Origin: Strongylocentrotus purpuratus
Taxonomy: Eukaryota > Echinodermata > Echinoidea > Camarodonta > Strongylocentrotidae
Assembly: GCF_000002235.5 (NCBI RefSeq)
Contig: NW_022145605.1
Location: 38,511,141 to 38,575,140 of the forward strand
Direction: 5' to 3'
DNA length: 64,000 nt
The first letter of the stretch is position 1. Every line of letters starts with the position of its first letter. The notes under the pieces are model-generated. The model saw nothing but the letters and a program-made list of their open reading frames with translations, ran no database searches and had not been told where the DNA came from. This document shows positions 24,683 to 34,197 of the stretch, one piece after another. The position numbers and the translations under genes are program-made.

Positions 24683-24719
<37 letters not shown>

Positions 24720-25078
24720 TTATCATAATGTAATTCAGGAAATAAGTGAAATGCCTAAAATGTAAATACCGAACTACATTTACGCATTTAGCCATATGGT
24801 ATGCTATACTTGTATCTAAGAGGGCTTTACTTTATGATCGACGTGGTCTGATTGACCACGTTGACGTGTAAAAAGGATTATTTGAATATTCTTTGAAATT
24901 GTAAAATCCATGATATAGTTATGTCATTATGACATCATGTAGAAAGGAGTCCTAAGGAGGCTCTCTATGTTAAGTAGAAGACAAAATCATCCCCCCGACA
25001 TTAAATTTCACGATTCTACAAATTAAACCTTGAACGCAACCTAACGAATTTTCTTCTCTAAATTAAAAACGTTGTGTT

Positions 25079-25129
25079 ATGGAACTGACTGTTTATGTAG
25101 TGGATTGTTCTGGGGTGTCTTCTTTTTAG
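25079..25129 (+). pseudogene. Small ORF of triplication copy 3, frameshifted
   Basis: The equivalent ATG opens MELTVYVVDCSGVSSF and stops. Relative to copies 1 and 2, a one-base loss in the G run shifts the frame, so the hydrophobic segment GVFFLVYIIKTIW is only readable in another frame. This argues against strong constraint on copy 3. Confidence 0.4.
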
Positions 25130-25185
25130 TTTATATTATTAAAACAATTTGGGTTTACTCATGGACCCTGGATTCGTTAACACAA

Positions 25186-25194
<9 letters not shown>

Positions 25195-25228
<34 letters not shown>

Positions 25229-25286
25229 GCGCGCGCAAGAGAGAGAGAGAGAGAGAGAGAGACAGAGGGAGAGAGAGAGCGCGCGT
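25195..25286. repeat. (GA)n microsatellite with GCGCGC interruptions
   Basis: A long purine tract of GA repeats interrupted by GCGCGC and GACAGAGG. Open frames on both strands here are repeat artefacts. Confidence 0.9.
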
Positions 25287-25288
25287 AT

Positions 25289-26083
25289 TGTATGATTAAT
25301 TGTATACAAAATACAATGACCCTCTAAATAGGATGGGTTCTTCAACATGTTCAGGGGAGGGGGTGACTATTTAAGCACCTGGGAGTCAGAGACTTATATT
25401 ATTTACACTGAACGAAGAGTGATATACATGGAGTATTTAAATATTAAATGGTTTCTTAAATATAAACATTTTTAGATTTGTTCATAGTAGAATTGCATGA
25501 TATATAAGTTCATAACAGGTATTGCATCGTTGTAAACATCATTCGAGCATTGTCGTATTATAGTTATACATATTTTGAAGAAAAATAATGAAATGAAAGT
25601 ACCTCTTCTTCGTACATGCACTATTATTCCTCCTTGTATGATTAATTGTATACAAAATGCAATGACCCTCTAAATAGGATGGGTTCTTCAACATATTCAG
25701 GGGAGGGGGTGACTATTTCAGCACCTGGGAGTCAGAGAATTATATTATTTACACTGAACGAAGAGTGATATACATGGAGTATTTAAATATTAAATGGTTT
25801 CTTAAATATAAACATTTTTAGATTTGTTCATAGTAGAATTGCATGATATATAAGTTCATAACAGGTATTGCATCGTTGTAAACATCATTCGAGCATTGTC
25901 GTATTATAGTTATACATATTTTGAAGAAAAGTAAATAAATGAAAGTACATCTTCTTCGTACATGCACTGTTATTCCTCCTTGTAAGATTAATTGTATACA
26001 AAATGCAATGACCCTCTAAATAGGACGGGTTCTTCAACATGTTCAGGGGAGGGGGTGACTATTTAAGCACCTGGGAGTCAGGG
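25289..26083. repeat. 346-bp tandem repeat, 2.3 copies
   Basis: Units start at 25289, 25635 and 25981 with TGTA(T/A)GATTAATTGTATAC. Two are full length and nearly identical; the third stops at about 26083 within GCACCTGGGAGTCAGGGA, where the minus-strand LINE begins. The unit contains GGGAGGGGGTGACTATTT and has no coding capacity. Confidence 0.92.
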
Positions 26084-26085
26084 AC

Positions 26086-26400
26086 GGACATGTACCCCGT
26101 GTCAGTCCACTGTGGTTCATTTCTGAGCTTGTAGATTCCGTAAGATGTAACTAAGGCTAGTCGGCTAAGCGTCTGACAGACATGCTTAATTTGTTTTGAT
26201 ACCATTATCAGTTTTAACATTCCTTTTAATGCTGCTCTATTTTCTTCAGAAATGTATCCCCTTGATCCAATTTCTACGCACCATAGTGTACAATTATAAC
26301 CTCAACGTTTCAGGTTATTAACCAGGGGTGTGTACTTAGTAACCTTTTACCTATGGCTATTCGTCATGTTATTCTCAAATGGAACTGTCAATTCAAAGAT
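26086..26400 (-). pseudogene. Restriction-like endonuclease C-terminus of the R2/NeSL-like LINE
   Basis: In a different frame from the preceding segment the minus strand reads TVPFENNMTNSHR, a stop, KVTKYTPLVNNL, then VEIGSRGYISEENRAALK and CQTLSRLALVTSYGIYKLRN. The E-x-GSRG block and the preceding TVPFE are the conserved core and flank of the PD-(D/E)XK nuclease of R2-group LINEs. At least one stop and one frame change are present. Confidence 0.75.
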
Positions 26401-27518
26401 GAATATTTCTTTTTCATGTGGGCGAAAAAGGACCATGTCAGGCGGTCTGATGTTGGTAGTATGTTTACGGGAATAGTACTTCTGTTACTTGTCATGCTAC
26501 CTGGTAAATCGACGTTTACACGTATGCTCTCGTTTGATACCAGTTCAGATGATTGCACTACTTGCCATATGTAGCTCAAAATACTATCATGCCGCCATGT
26601 ATACCGGCCTTGAGTTAACATCGTTTGACAATGGTTTAATACATGATGTAGGGTTTGCGTATTATTGAAAAGATCACATTTGCCTGTTAGGCGCTTTCCC
26701 CATCTTTGTAGATTTCGGAATGTAGGGAGTGCATCGATGGAAGCCCTAACGGCAAAATTTAACACTCTTCTGGGAAGATTATATATTATGCTTTTCCATG
26801 ATATATCGGCATTTTGTTCGTTTAACAGGTTTAGGTATTGCCCTTGAACCACCAGCGTTTGGGTTTTACTGACCCACTTCTTATCCCTTTCTTCCCTGAC
26901 GTCGGATTTCTCTGCCTTTCTCAAAATTTTCCAATTGTTATCTGACATTGAACTAACGACCTTTTCTACAACGACGGCCGCTTCTACATTTCCATAGGAT
27001 TTGTTACTATAACTTAACTCACGATCAAGTTTTTGTTCAACAGCAGCCTGGACCCTTGTGTCAGCTCTTGTAAGACCATGAGCTATGCTCATGCAGTGGT
27101 ATTCAAAATATACCTGTGACAATTGGGGAATATCTAATCCACTTGGACTGTGGATTATTGCAGGCGTGGCTCCGCGTGGGGGAAATTCTAACCACTTTTT
27201 CACGTACCTGCTACTGAGAGCATCTAGTTTAAACAATTGAGTTTTGGTGAGGTCGTGTACCGTCAAGAGAAATTTAATAGATGACAAAATGTATTTATCA
27301 TATATCTTGAGCTTAAGTTCTGGTCTCACAAGAGTTGACTGTACATTTTCAAGCATTATTCGAACCTTGTCATGGATAAGGTCATACGCCCCCTGAGATG
27401 TACCTTTAAAGGTAATGTATGAACCTAGAAATTTTTCTGGCGAGTCTTTAACATTGACAAGAACATTTCCATTGATTGTAAAATTCACATCCTTTGGTTT
27501 TCCACCCGAGATAGACAT
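26388..27518 (-). pseudogene. R2/NeSL-like LINE thumb, zinc knuckle and linker
   Basis: The upstream bases read NIKLAKSKSMSISGGKPKD in this frame, the block that normally follows the RT active site. The frame then gives ...FLGSYITFKG, a long helical linker, and a degenerate CCHC knuckle GKCDLFNNTQTLHHVLNHC in which the second Cys is Phe. It continues with GRYTWRHDSILSYIW and VDLPGSMTSN, the typical start of the restriction-like endonuclease domain of this lineage, until a frame change near 26400. Confidence 0.82.
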
Positions 27519-27537
27519 CGATTTACTTTTGCTAATT

Positions 27538-28692
27538 TTATGTTATATGCGCAGTCCGCTTGACATGGCGAGCATGCGCAATAATCTCCCGAAGACATAA
27601 AGTATGATCTACGCATCCGCTTATTCCAGGCAGGAATGCTTTTTGTGTTTCATTGTCAATAAGTTTATTTGCGATAAGATATTCAATAGTTCTATCAGCC
27701 AAAATTTTATGAAATAGCTTTGATACACATGATGTCAAGCTAATCATCCTAAAATTTGAGGGGTCGGTGGTATCCCCACCTTTATTAATCAATGATATTC
27801 TACAATGAGACCATGTTTCTGGTGGATCTCCGAAGTGGAGTTGCTTTGAGAACAGTGTTGCCAAGAAGTGGTGGGTTGATGGAAGCCTTCGAAGCAGTCC
27901 ATACAGGATACCGTCATCACCAGGGGCTGACTGTGGTTTCTTCTTCTTTAATAGCGATCTCAAATGTTTCGGCAATACAGGGCTGAGGTCAAACGGGGTA
28001 GGTCTGTCGGTCGGAATGAATGGGAACCAATTAAGCTTTGTAACATCCAGTGGCGTGCTGCTAGAATATTTCTGGGGATAATACTGATTGGCATACTCTG
28101 CCGAAAAAGAGGGACGTGCAGGATCTGTTGATAAATTCCCCTCTGCGGCGTTCTTTGCAAAAGACCAAGTGTTGTCTTTGATCTGCTTCTCTTGGAAACT
28201 CGCCGATTTTCCTTCTCGTTTCTTTTCTTCTAGTCGCTTTAGATGGCTAACTGCTTTAATTGCATCATTAAACGCCTTTCTGTCCCCTGCTGTTGCATTT
28301 CTCGAGAATGCTTTCTTTCGGAGGGCATTCTTCTTTTTTCGTGCTGCCGCTAGTGTCTTAGGTTCGTGAGATATATATTTATCAGATTGCTTATTTGAAA
28401 TTTCTGGCACTGATTTGAGAAATTTTGTTAACACTTCCGAAAAAGTATCTCCCGCCTGTTTTGGGTTTATGAGTCCATTACAAAGATCAAAGTGTGCCGG
28501 TGCTAGTAGTGACGATAAATCATGATTGAGTTCACGCCATTGGTTTTCATGGATTGTAGGGATTGTAAATTGGCGGCCATTGGTTCCGGTGACATTACAT
28601 AGCATATATATGCCTAGTAAAGTCATGTAGTACAACATACTGAATGTCATCGCTCCACTGATTGTAAAAAATATATATCCGGCAAGTGACAA
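27538..28692 (-). pseudogene. R2/NeSL-like reverse transcriptase, N-terminal part
   Basis: The 384-codon frame starts with about 40 residues that look unrelated (hydrophobic) and then reads into RT: a basic, Lys-rich linker, SLLKKKKPQSAPGDDGILYG (finger block), ETWSHCRISLINKGGDTTDP, SNFRMISLTSCVSKLFHKIL and AFLPGISGCVDHTLCLREII. It stops just after HARHVKRTAHIT. The next expected blocks, with the catalytic Asp and the YADD/FADD motif, are not present. Confidence 0.8.
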
Positions 28693-28693
28693 T

Positions 28694-29223
28694 GGAGTTT
28701 AACGACGAATTGTATAGTTGGCATGTGTCTACGGCGCAACGTACAATGTTAAGTCTATAGCCTATAGGCCTTATTTATAACGTATATGTTTCGTACTCAC
28801 TCTGTATTTTATGAAGTTGAAAATGTCGGAGTTCTTGCCTATTCACGATGGAAATCTCATCACAAACGAATAGAAGTGACAAATATTGCACACTGACATG
28901 ACTTAAAGTGACAAAAGTGGTAGAAGAAAACCAAGAAGATGGCAAAAATCGCAAATTTTGCAAGAGGGTTAAATCCCCTACCATCTCCTCTGAAAGCGCC
29001 CTCTACATAAGTTTAGATGTCTGATGTGGTAAATAATAGTAATATTGACTGCCTAATTCAGGGCAATACGACTTGACATATTTCACCATCACCTTTGGTT
29101 TTGGGTATATATGTCGTATTGCCCTGAAGGCAGACAATATTAATGAAATATATATGTACAATATAAAAATGGAATGAAAAAAGATCTGGCATTTTTTCTT
29201 CATTTCTTCAGATTGAAACTACC
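28694..29223. other. Upstream flank of GULO
   Basis: Between the LINE and the first GULO coding exon there is no other gene. A polypyrimidine tract ending in CATTTCTTCAG sits 12 bases before the ATG, so the ATG probably lies in the second exon after a non-coding first exon. A promoter was not recognised. Confidence 0.5.
29041..29141. repeat. Inverted-repeat hairpin upstream of GULO
   Basis: The left arm AATATTGACTGCCT-AATTCAGGGCAATACGAC pairs with the right arm GTCGTATTGCCCTGAAGGCA-GACAATATT around a loop of about 30 nt. It is likely a short palindromic MITE. Its position 80 bp before the first coding exon is notable, but no regulatory role can be shown. Confidence 0.8.
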
Positions 29224-29316
29224 ATGGAGGGCTACATCTTTCCAAACTGGGCCGAGACATTCTCCTGTAAGCCTGAGCTCTACTTTGAACCACAGGACAC
29301 AGCAGAACTTACCCAG
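29224..29316 (+). CDS. GULO: GULO coding exon 1
   Basis: 31 codons starting MEGYIFPNWAETFSC, matching the N-terminus of animal GULO (FQNWAKTYGCSPE in rat). Phase 0 donor AG|GTCAGT. The ATG context ACCATGG is favourable. Confidence 0.9.
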
Positions 29317-29421
29317 GTCAGTTTATCTACTAAAACAAAGGAAATAAAAAGTAATAAAGCATATCAAGCTTTATGCTTTTACTGTCACCCTCCTAAGAAG
29401 CAGACTATGCAACATCTCCAA

Positions 29422-29669
29422 GGGAGTGTTCCACAAAGACTAAGATCGACTGTAAGTTGGACTTAACTATGGCAGGCCATTCATGCCACTGTTTGCTCTC
29501 ATCTACAGAATTCAGCTTTTTTGATAGTTCATTATTGAAGGAAAAAATATTATCTAAAGACCATAAATGAGAGACCAATGGTGAGAGCAACCATTGGGCA
29601 GTGGCATAATTGGCCTGCCATATTTAAGTCTAACTTAAAGTCGATCTTAGTCTTTGTCAAACACCCCCT
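29422..29669. mobile_element. Foldback MITE in GULO intron 1
   Basis: Long terminal inverted repeats of about 80 bp: the left end GGGAGTGTTCCACAAAGACT is mirrored by AGTCTTTGTCAAACACCCCC at the right, and the inner TATGGCAGGCC / GGCCTGCCATA blocks also pair. The central part is unpaired. The target duplication is not clear. Confidence 0.85.
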
Positions 29670-30342
29670 GGCCTGCCCACATCTACCAGCCCCTTGCACC
29701 AAAGAAGATATGTAAGCATTGAACCCCCCCCCCCTCCCTGCGCAATACAATGCATCCAATACCATCCAATACTGGATTGGGACAATCTAATCAAGAGTGA
29801 ACGGTGTGGCGTAGTGACTTGATAAGAAGAAGAAGCTCTCTTATATCATGTCTAATTGTAATAATGCATTCATTGTTTCTATTGCCGAACTGTATTTGGA
29901 TAGATTGTATTGATCAATGATTGTGTATGTTTGAAAATGATTTAGCAGCCAATCAATTAAATTATGAGTCAGTTAAAGTAGATCAATCAACCAATCAAAT
30001 CAATTCACATCAAACAATGCCTTATTCACAATATGCATTCACCGGTTCTATGCCCGTACTGAAAAATAATGTGCATGCAATTCGCATTCTGACAATTATT
30101 CGCAACAGGTGGATGAAATATTTCGTTTCAAAGGCAGTTCACAAAGACACATGCAATAAATTTGTTTACATTACGGAAATGGCATATTGGTCTAGACTCA
30201 CTGCATGACTGAGCGTGCAAATTTTTAATTTGGTACAAAGGCACACCTGTTCAACTGCCTATGTAAATTCAAAGTACTGAGTCACGTAATGATCCTTGTA
30301 TCATTATGGTGAAAAGAAGATCACTGAATATTATGTTTGAAA

Positions 30343-30462
30343 GATGATCATGGGTGTCGATCCTTACGTAATACCTATTCATCAGGGGGGGGGGGATGAA
30401 TGAATAGATCATCCCCCCTGATGAATAGGTATCAGTTACAGATCGACATCCATGAAGATGAT
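30343..30462. repeat. Palindromic hairpin in GULO intron 1
   Basis: Arms TGGGTGTCGAT...ATACCTATTCATCAGGGGGG and CCCCCCTGATGAATAGGTAT...ATCGACATCCA pair around a short loop. This is a foldback element about 120 bp long. Confidence 0.85.
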
Positions 30463-30476
30463 ATAGCAATTAATCA

Positions 30477-31025
30477 ATAATAATAATAATAATAGTCACA
30501 TTTGTATAGCGCTTAATAGTACGTTTTGACGCTTTTTCCATCATAATCTTGATTACCTCCGTCATTGGCTTCAATTGGTAATCTGCACATAATAGCGCAC
30601 TTGCTCCGCTCCCTGGGAAGTATTCTGGCCAGGTGCCATTTAACAATGAATCAGTAAATCAATCAAACTATGTAATCAATCAAATCACATCAAACATAGC
30701 TCTTTCTCATTTTTACTACGTTTTTAAGCGCTTCACATTATGAATATTATTACCATGGTCATTGGATTCGTTGTTAATCTGCACATGATAGGGCACACGC
30801 TCCGTTCCCCGGGGGCTAATTTTATTTTCTTCTGCGGCACAGATTGGAGCCTTTTTTTTTGAGGGGTCTTGATTTAACCCTAACCCTAACCCTCACCCTA
30901 ACCCTAAACTTTCCCATAGGCTCAACACGCACCTAATCCTAATCTGTGCCGCAGAAAAAATAACGCCCCCGGGGAGTAATCTGGTCAGGTGCCATTTTAC
31001 ATCAAACATAGCTCTTTCTCATTTG
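30477..31025. repeat. Duplicated SINE-like dispersed repeat in GULO intron 1
   Basis: Two imperfect copies (about 30477-30715 and 30718-31025) share AGCGCTT, an attacc...GTCATTGG block, AATCTGCACAT, GCTCCG(C/T)TCC, TCTGG(C/T)CAGGTGCCATTT and CATCAAACATAGCTCTTTCT. The first copy starts with (AAT)n. The second is split by the telomere-motif MITE. No RNA polymerase III boxes were confidently placed. Confidence 0.65.
30815..30966. mobile_element. MITE containing an interstitial TTAGGG-type telomeric repeat
   Basis: Inverted ends GC(T/G)...TTCTGCGGCACAGATT / AATCTGTGCCGCAGAA surround a core with CCCTAACCCTAACCCT (30874-30910, one C/T variant). CCCCGGGG occurs at both borders (30807-30814 and 30967-30974) as a possible 8-bp target duplication. 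The uninterrupted paralogue at 30600-30640 shows the insertion point. Confidence 0.8.
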
Positions 31026-31032
31026 TGTGTAG

Positions 31033-31158
31033 ATTGTTGAGCGAGCACGTACAGAAGGTAAACGGGTGAAGGTATGTGGTAGCAAGCACTCCCTGTCAGA
31101 CATTGCATGTACGACCGGATACATGATCAACATGAAACACATTAACAAAGTGATATCG
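31033..31158 (+). CDS. GULO: GULO coding exon 2 (flavin-attachment exon)
   Basis: 42 codons, phase 0 on both sides. Contains KVCGSKHSLSDIACTTGYMI, equivalent to the rat GGGHSPSDIACT block whose His carries FAD covalently. The His is retained. Confidence 0.92.
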
Positions 31159-32400
31159 GTAAGCAGCTAAAGGAAGGTCCCTGTCAATTCTCTTCTATTC
31201 TCTCCAAAGAAACATTTTTTTTCCTATAAATTCAAATTTAAGGCGAAAAAAATAAATAATTAGCGTCCCTGCCCGCTTCTATTTTGAGGCCATCTTGAAA
31301 AATGGCTCGGCCGGAGGTCATGGAAAATGTGCCGGGCAGCCATTTTGAGAAAGAAAACAAAAAAGGGCCTCCTCCTCCTTCCTTTTTTTTTCAAAAAGGC
31401 AGGACGCTAAACATTTTATTTGGCCTAGAAGAAAATTGGAAAATGAGTCCCTTTTTTTCCAGTCTGGGAGGAATCAGGTTATTTGAGAAAAAGAAATCTA
31501 AATTAGTACATGAAGAAGTTGGTCTATTATATCTTCGCCAATGTTCACTCAACAGATAATTCAGTATGAATTATTTGAGTGTGTAAACACCTCCTTTTTC
31601 GCTCTGTAACAAGATGACGACCATTGATCCTGGAATCAATATTCATGTCCACATGGTACATGGTAGCTCAAATTATTGACGGATATCGACACTGTATACT
31701 CTAATCAACATAGTGTTTTTACATGTAATAACCTACATTTATCTGTAAAGCTAATCTTGAGCTCTGGTGTGGGAATCGTATTTTGAGAAGAAAATGGCTA
31801 GGATTTATTCTTGATTGTTTATCCTTCAGTAGATTAATTCAAACCTGGGCATCATCTTCAATAAAAACCACAACTCCCATTTGCACATAGTGACTTGTGG
31901 TACGTGTCGGGCCTACTTCGCTTGATTTCCTTATCTTTCTATGCTCATTACTCAGCCATTATACATTTTCCACCGAATTCGTTTGGCACATGGATGTCAT
32001 TTATTTGTTATATTGAACATTCAGTATAAGTTTTGTAGGATTCAATGCTTTAAGACTTATTTTTGAACTCATTACACATTTTTTCTTTGAACAACGGTTA
32101 GTTTTTTTTTGTTTTTTTTTTAAAGCCGACCGTATATTTTAAGATTTATTGGTCGGTCGCAAAAGGCAATACAACTTATTTTTGTAACCCCTAAGTATAC
32201 TTAGCTCGGCCACTTTTATACGGGTCACTTTCTTTATGGCTGCTCCCTACCAAGCAACTTTTACATTGGTATACCTACAGTACATGTATGTTCTATTCTT
32301 GTTATGTATAATGTACAGTGTATACTGTATTTAGATGTACGCTATTTTTGTAATTGCTTGGGTGTAATAGAAATTGAATTGAATGACTTTTCTCCCACAG

Positions 32401-32498
32401 GTTGATGTTGATAAACATCAGATTCGAGTAGAAGCCGGTGTCCTACTGGAGAAGCTGAATACAGATATTCTTCCAAGCTATGGACTTGCTCTTAGTCT
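32401..32498 (+). CDS. GULO: GULO coding exon 3
   Basis: Encodes VDVDKHQIRVEAGVLLEKLN then LPSYGLALSL; matches the VEAGILLADL region of GULO. Starts in phase 0 and ends two bases into a codon before GTAAGT. Confidence 0.92.
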
Positions 32499-33642
32499 GT
32501 AAGTGATATAATGTACATGTACACAAAATTCAATCAGCAACTTTCACACATATGAAATGCTTGTGAATTTTGTACGTGGTAAGACTGGCAATAGGCCATT
32601 TTGTAATGTTATCAAATGTAATGCACAAATCTTTGTTAAGTGCCTCTTTACAAATGATTTCATTCACCTGTTACAAATAATTGTATTTCAATTTTTCAAT
32701 AGTCAGAATGCGAATGGTATGTACAATATGTGTTGTTAGGTAGGACAAGCCATAATGTTTGTCCTACCTAGCAACATCTAATGTATGCAATTCGCATTCT
32801 GACGAAAACAAGTTCGCTTTATACATCCCAGTAGTACATGTGTGATAAAACTCAAACACGCTTCAATAGGATGATGGTAAACTTAAATTTATGACGGTGT
32901 CATGAAACAATGCCCAGCATATTGCACTTCATTTTAGGGGTGTTTAATTGCGCATCATCGTCAGATCCCTTGCCCTGTAGCATATTATGGGCGACCAAAA
33001 GGGCCAAAATTAACATTCTAAAAAACAAACAAAGATGCATATACAGTTTAACAATCAATAGTTTCAACCCAAATTTACTTCCTTCAATCAATATTTTCAA
33101 TCAGTCATAACTGGCAATTGGTTTTATTTTCAAGAAAGATACAATTAGTTTTGAAATACAATCATTTGTCGCAAAGATATACATACAGGGTTAGATTTTA
33201 ACAATACATTTATTTTACATGTAAGTCTGTTTTTACTTTGCATTGTACATGACCAGCATGAAGATTCAATACAACTTGATTACTATAAGAATAAACACTT
33301 ACAAATACAGTTTTTACCCAAGGACTATCCAAGTATGGAACAAATCGTTTTGGTTTTCTCCTTTCTTATCTGTTTTGAGCTCGTTTTTGTTCCTGGGCAT
33401 GTTATCTCTTTTCTTTTTGTTTCCAAGTCGTTGTTTTAAAGTTCAAAGTAATGAAGATAAAAAAAAAACATTGATAATGAAATGTTTGTCTTACACGAGA
33501 TGTGACGTTCAGAATGCTTGCCAAGATACCGAACGTTCTACCAAGAATCGACGGAAATGTGGACAAAAACCCCAAAATTACCTTTTCCATTTCGTAGTAT
33601 TGCTCTAAGAGTTCTTACTTTTTTCTTTCCTGCATTCCACAG

Positions 33643-33733
33643 ACTTGCAGCTATCTCTGAGCAAACAATAGCTGGCGCTATTTTAACCGGTACCCACGGG
33701 ACGGGATACAATCACGGTATCATAGCAACAAAG
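33643..33733 (+). CDS. GULO: GULO coding exon 4
   Basis: Completes the split codon and encodes LAAISEQTIAGAILTGTHGT then GYNHGIIATK, part of the FAD-binding fold. Ends in phase 0. The next residues of the family (a VVALTLMTADG-like start) are not found downstream. Confidence 0.92.
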
Positions 33734-34197
33734 GTAAACAATGAGAAAACCACTTATATGTTTCCAGGCACAATATATTTCCAGAATCATATATGTCCCC
33801 TGAATTATTAAATTATGGTTATGTTTATTGAATTGTTCTTAGGCATGTTCATATTTGTATTGAATGGTGTGGTGATAATGTCATTCATTGTAAGATTATT
33901 ATTATAAGGAAAAGGGTGTGTGTTCTTTTTTTTAGGGAGGATAGGAAAAATGTTATAGACTTTATCATATTGTGAAATTGTAATTTTGCTTTTGATGACA
34001 ACGGAAGAAAATTGGAGCTGCACTGTATGTTAATGGTTATCCTTTGACTAAAGCTTGTGTGATGAAAGGAGTACCATATATATGCTCACCATTTGATTAG
34101 AATGTTAGAGATGGAAACAAATATGAAAATGAGGCATAATTCCTTAATTTCCTTTATCAAGTAACATTGTATCTTTACAAGAATTATTGAAGCAATG

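Larger units (their letters stand above)
23071..25288 (+). repeat. Three tandem copies of a ~0.85-0.98 kb unit
   Basis: Copies start at about 23071, 23922 and 24888, each opening with a TTGAAATTGTAAAA-type motif, then TTATGTCATTATGACATCAT and GTAGAAAGGAGTCCTAAGGA. Equivalent ATG codons lie at 23253, 24099 and 25079 (spacing 846 and 980). Copies 1 and 2 are very similar throughout. Copy 2 is longer owing to a (TA)n tract and extra sequence before its end, and copy 3 is truncated in a (GA)n tract where the 346-bp repeat begins. Each unit carries a (GA)n microsatellite of different length directly after the same codon. Confidence 0.88.
26086..28690 (-). mobile_element. R2/NeSL/Hero-type LINE (restriction-like endonuclease class), internally deleted
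   Basis: On the minus strand a reverse transcriptase (28692-27538), then thumb/linker (27518-26388) and a restriction-like endonuclease segment (about 26400-26086) follow in the order used by R2-lineage elements. The frame changes twice. The catalytic part of the RT palm is missing. The 5' zinc-finger region is absent (5' truncated near 28600-28690), and the 3' end abuts the 346-bp repeat directly with no 3' UTR, so both ends appear damaged. Confidence 0.82.

Noticed and set aside
25072-25299. Open frame rich in Glu/Arg repeats
   Set aside because: It is the translation of a (GA)n microsatellite joined to a shifted frame of the triplicated unit; not a gene.
26353-26574. Plus-strand open frames across the R2-like LINE (also 27792-27986, 28088-28369)
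   Set aside because: They are shadows of the minus-strand reverse transcriptase and nuclease frames.
30477-30720. tRNA-derived SINE or tRNA gene
   Set aside because: I could not place convincing A and B boxes or a cloverleaf, so it is listed only as a dispersed repeat.
30874-30910. CCCTAA repeats as a chromosome end or fusion scar
   Set aside because: The tract is short and lies between inverted repeats of a small element inside a gene intron, so a MITE cargo explains it better.
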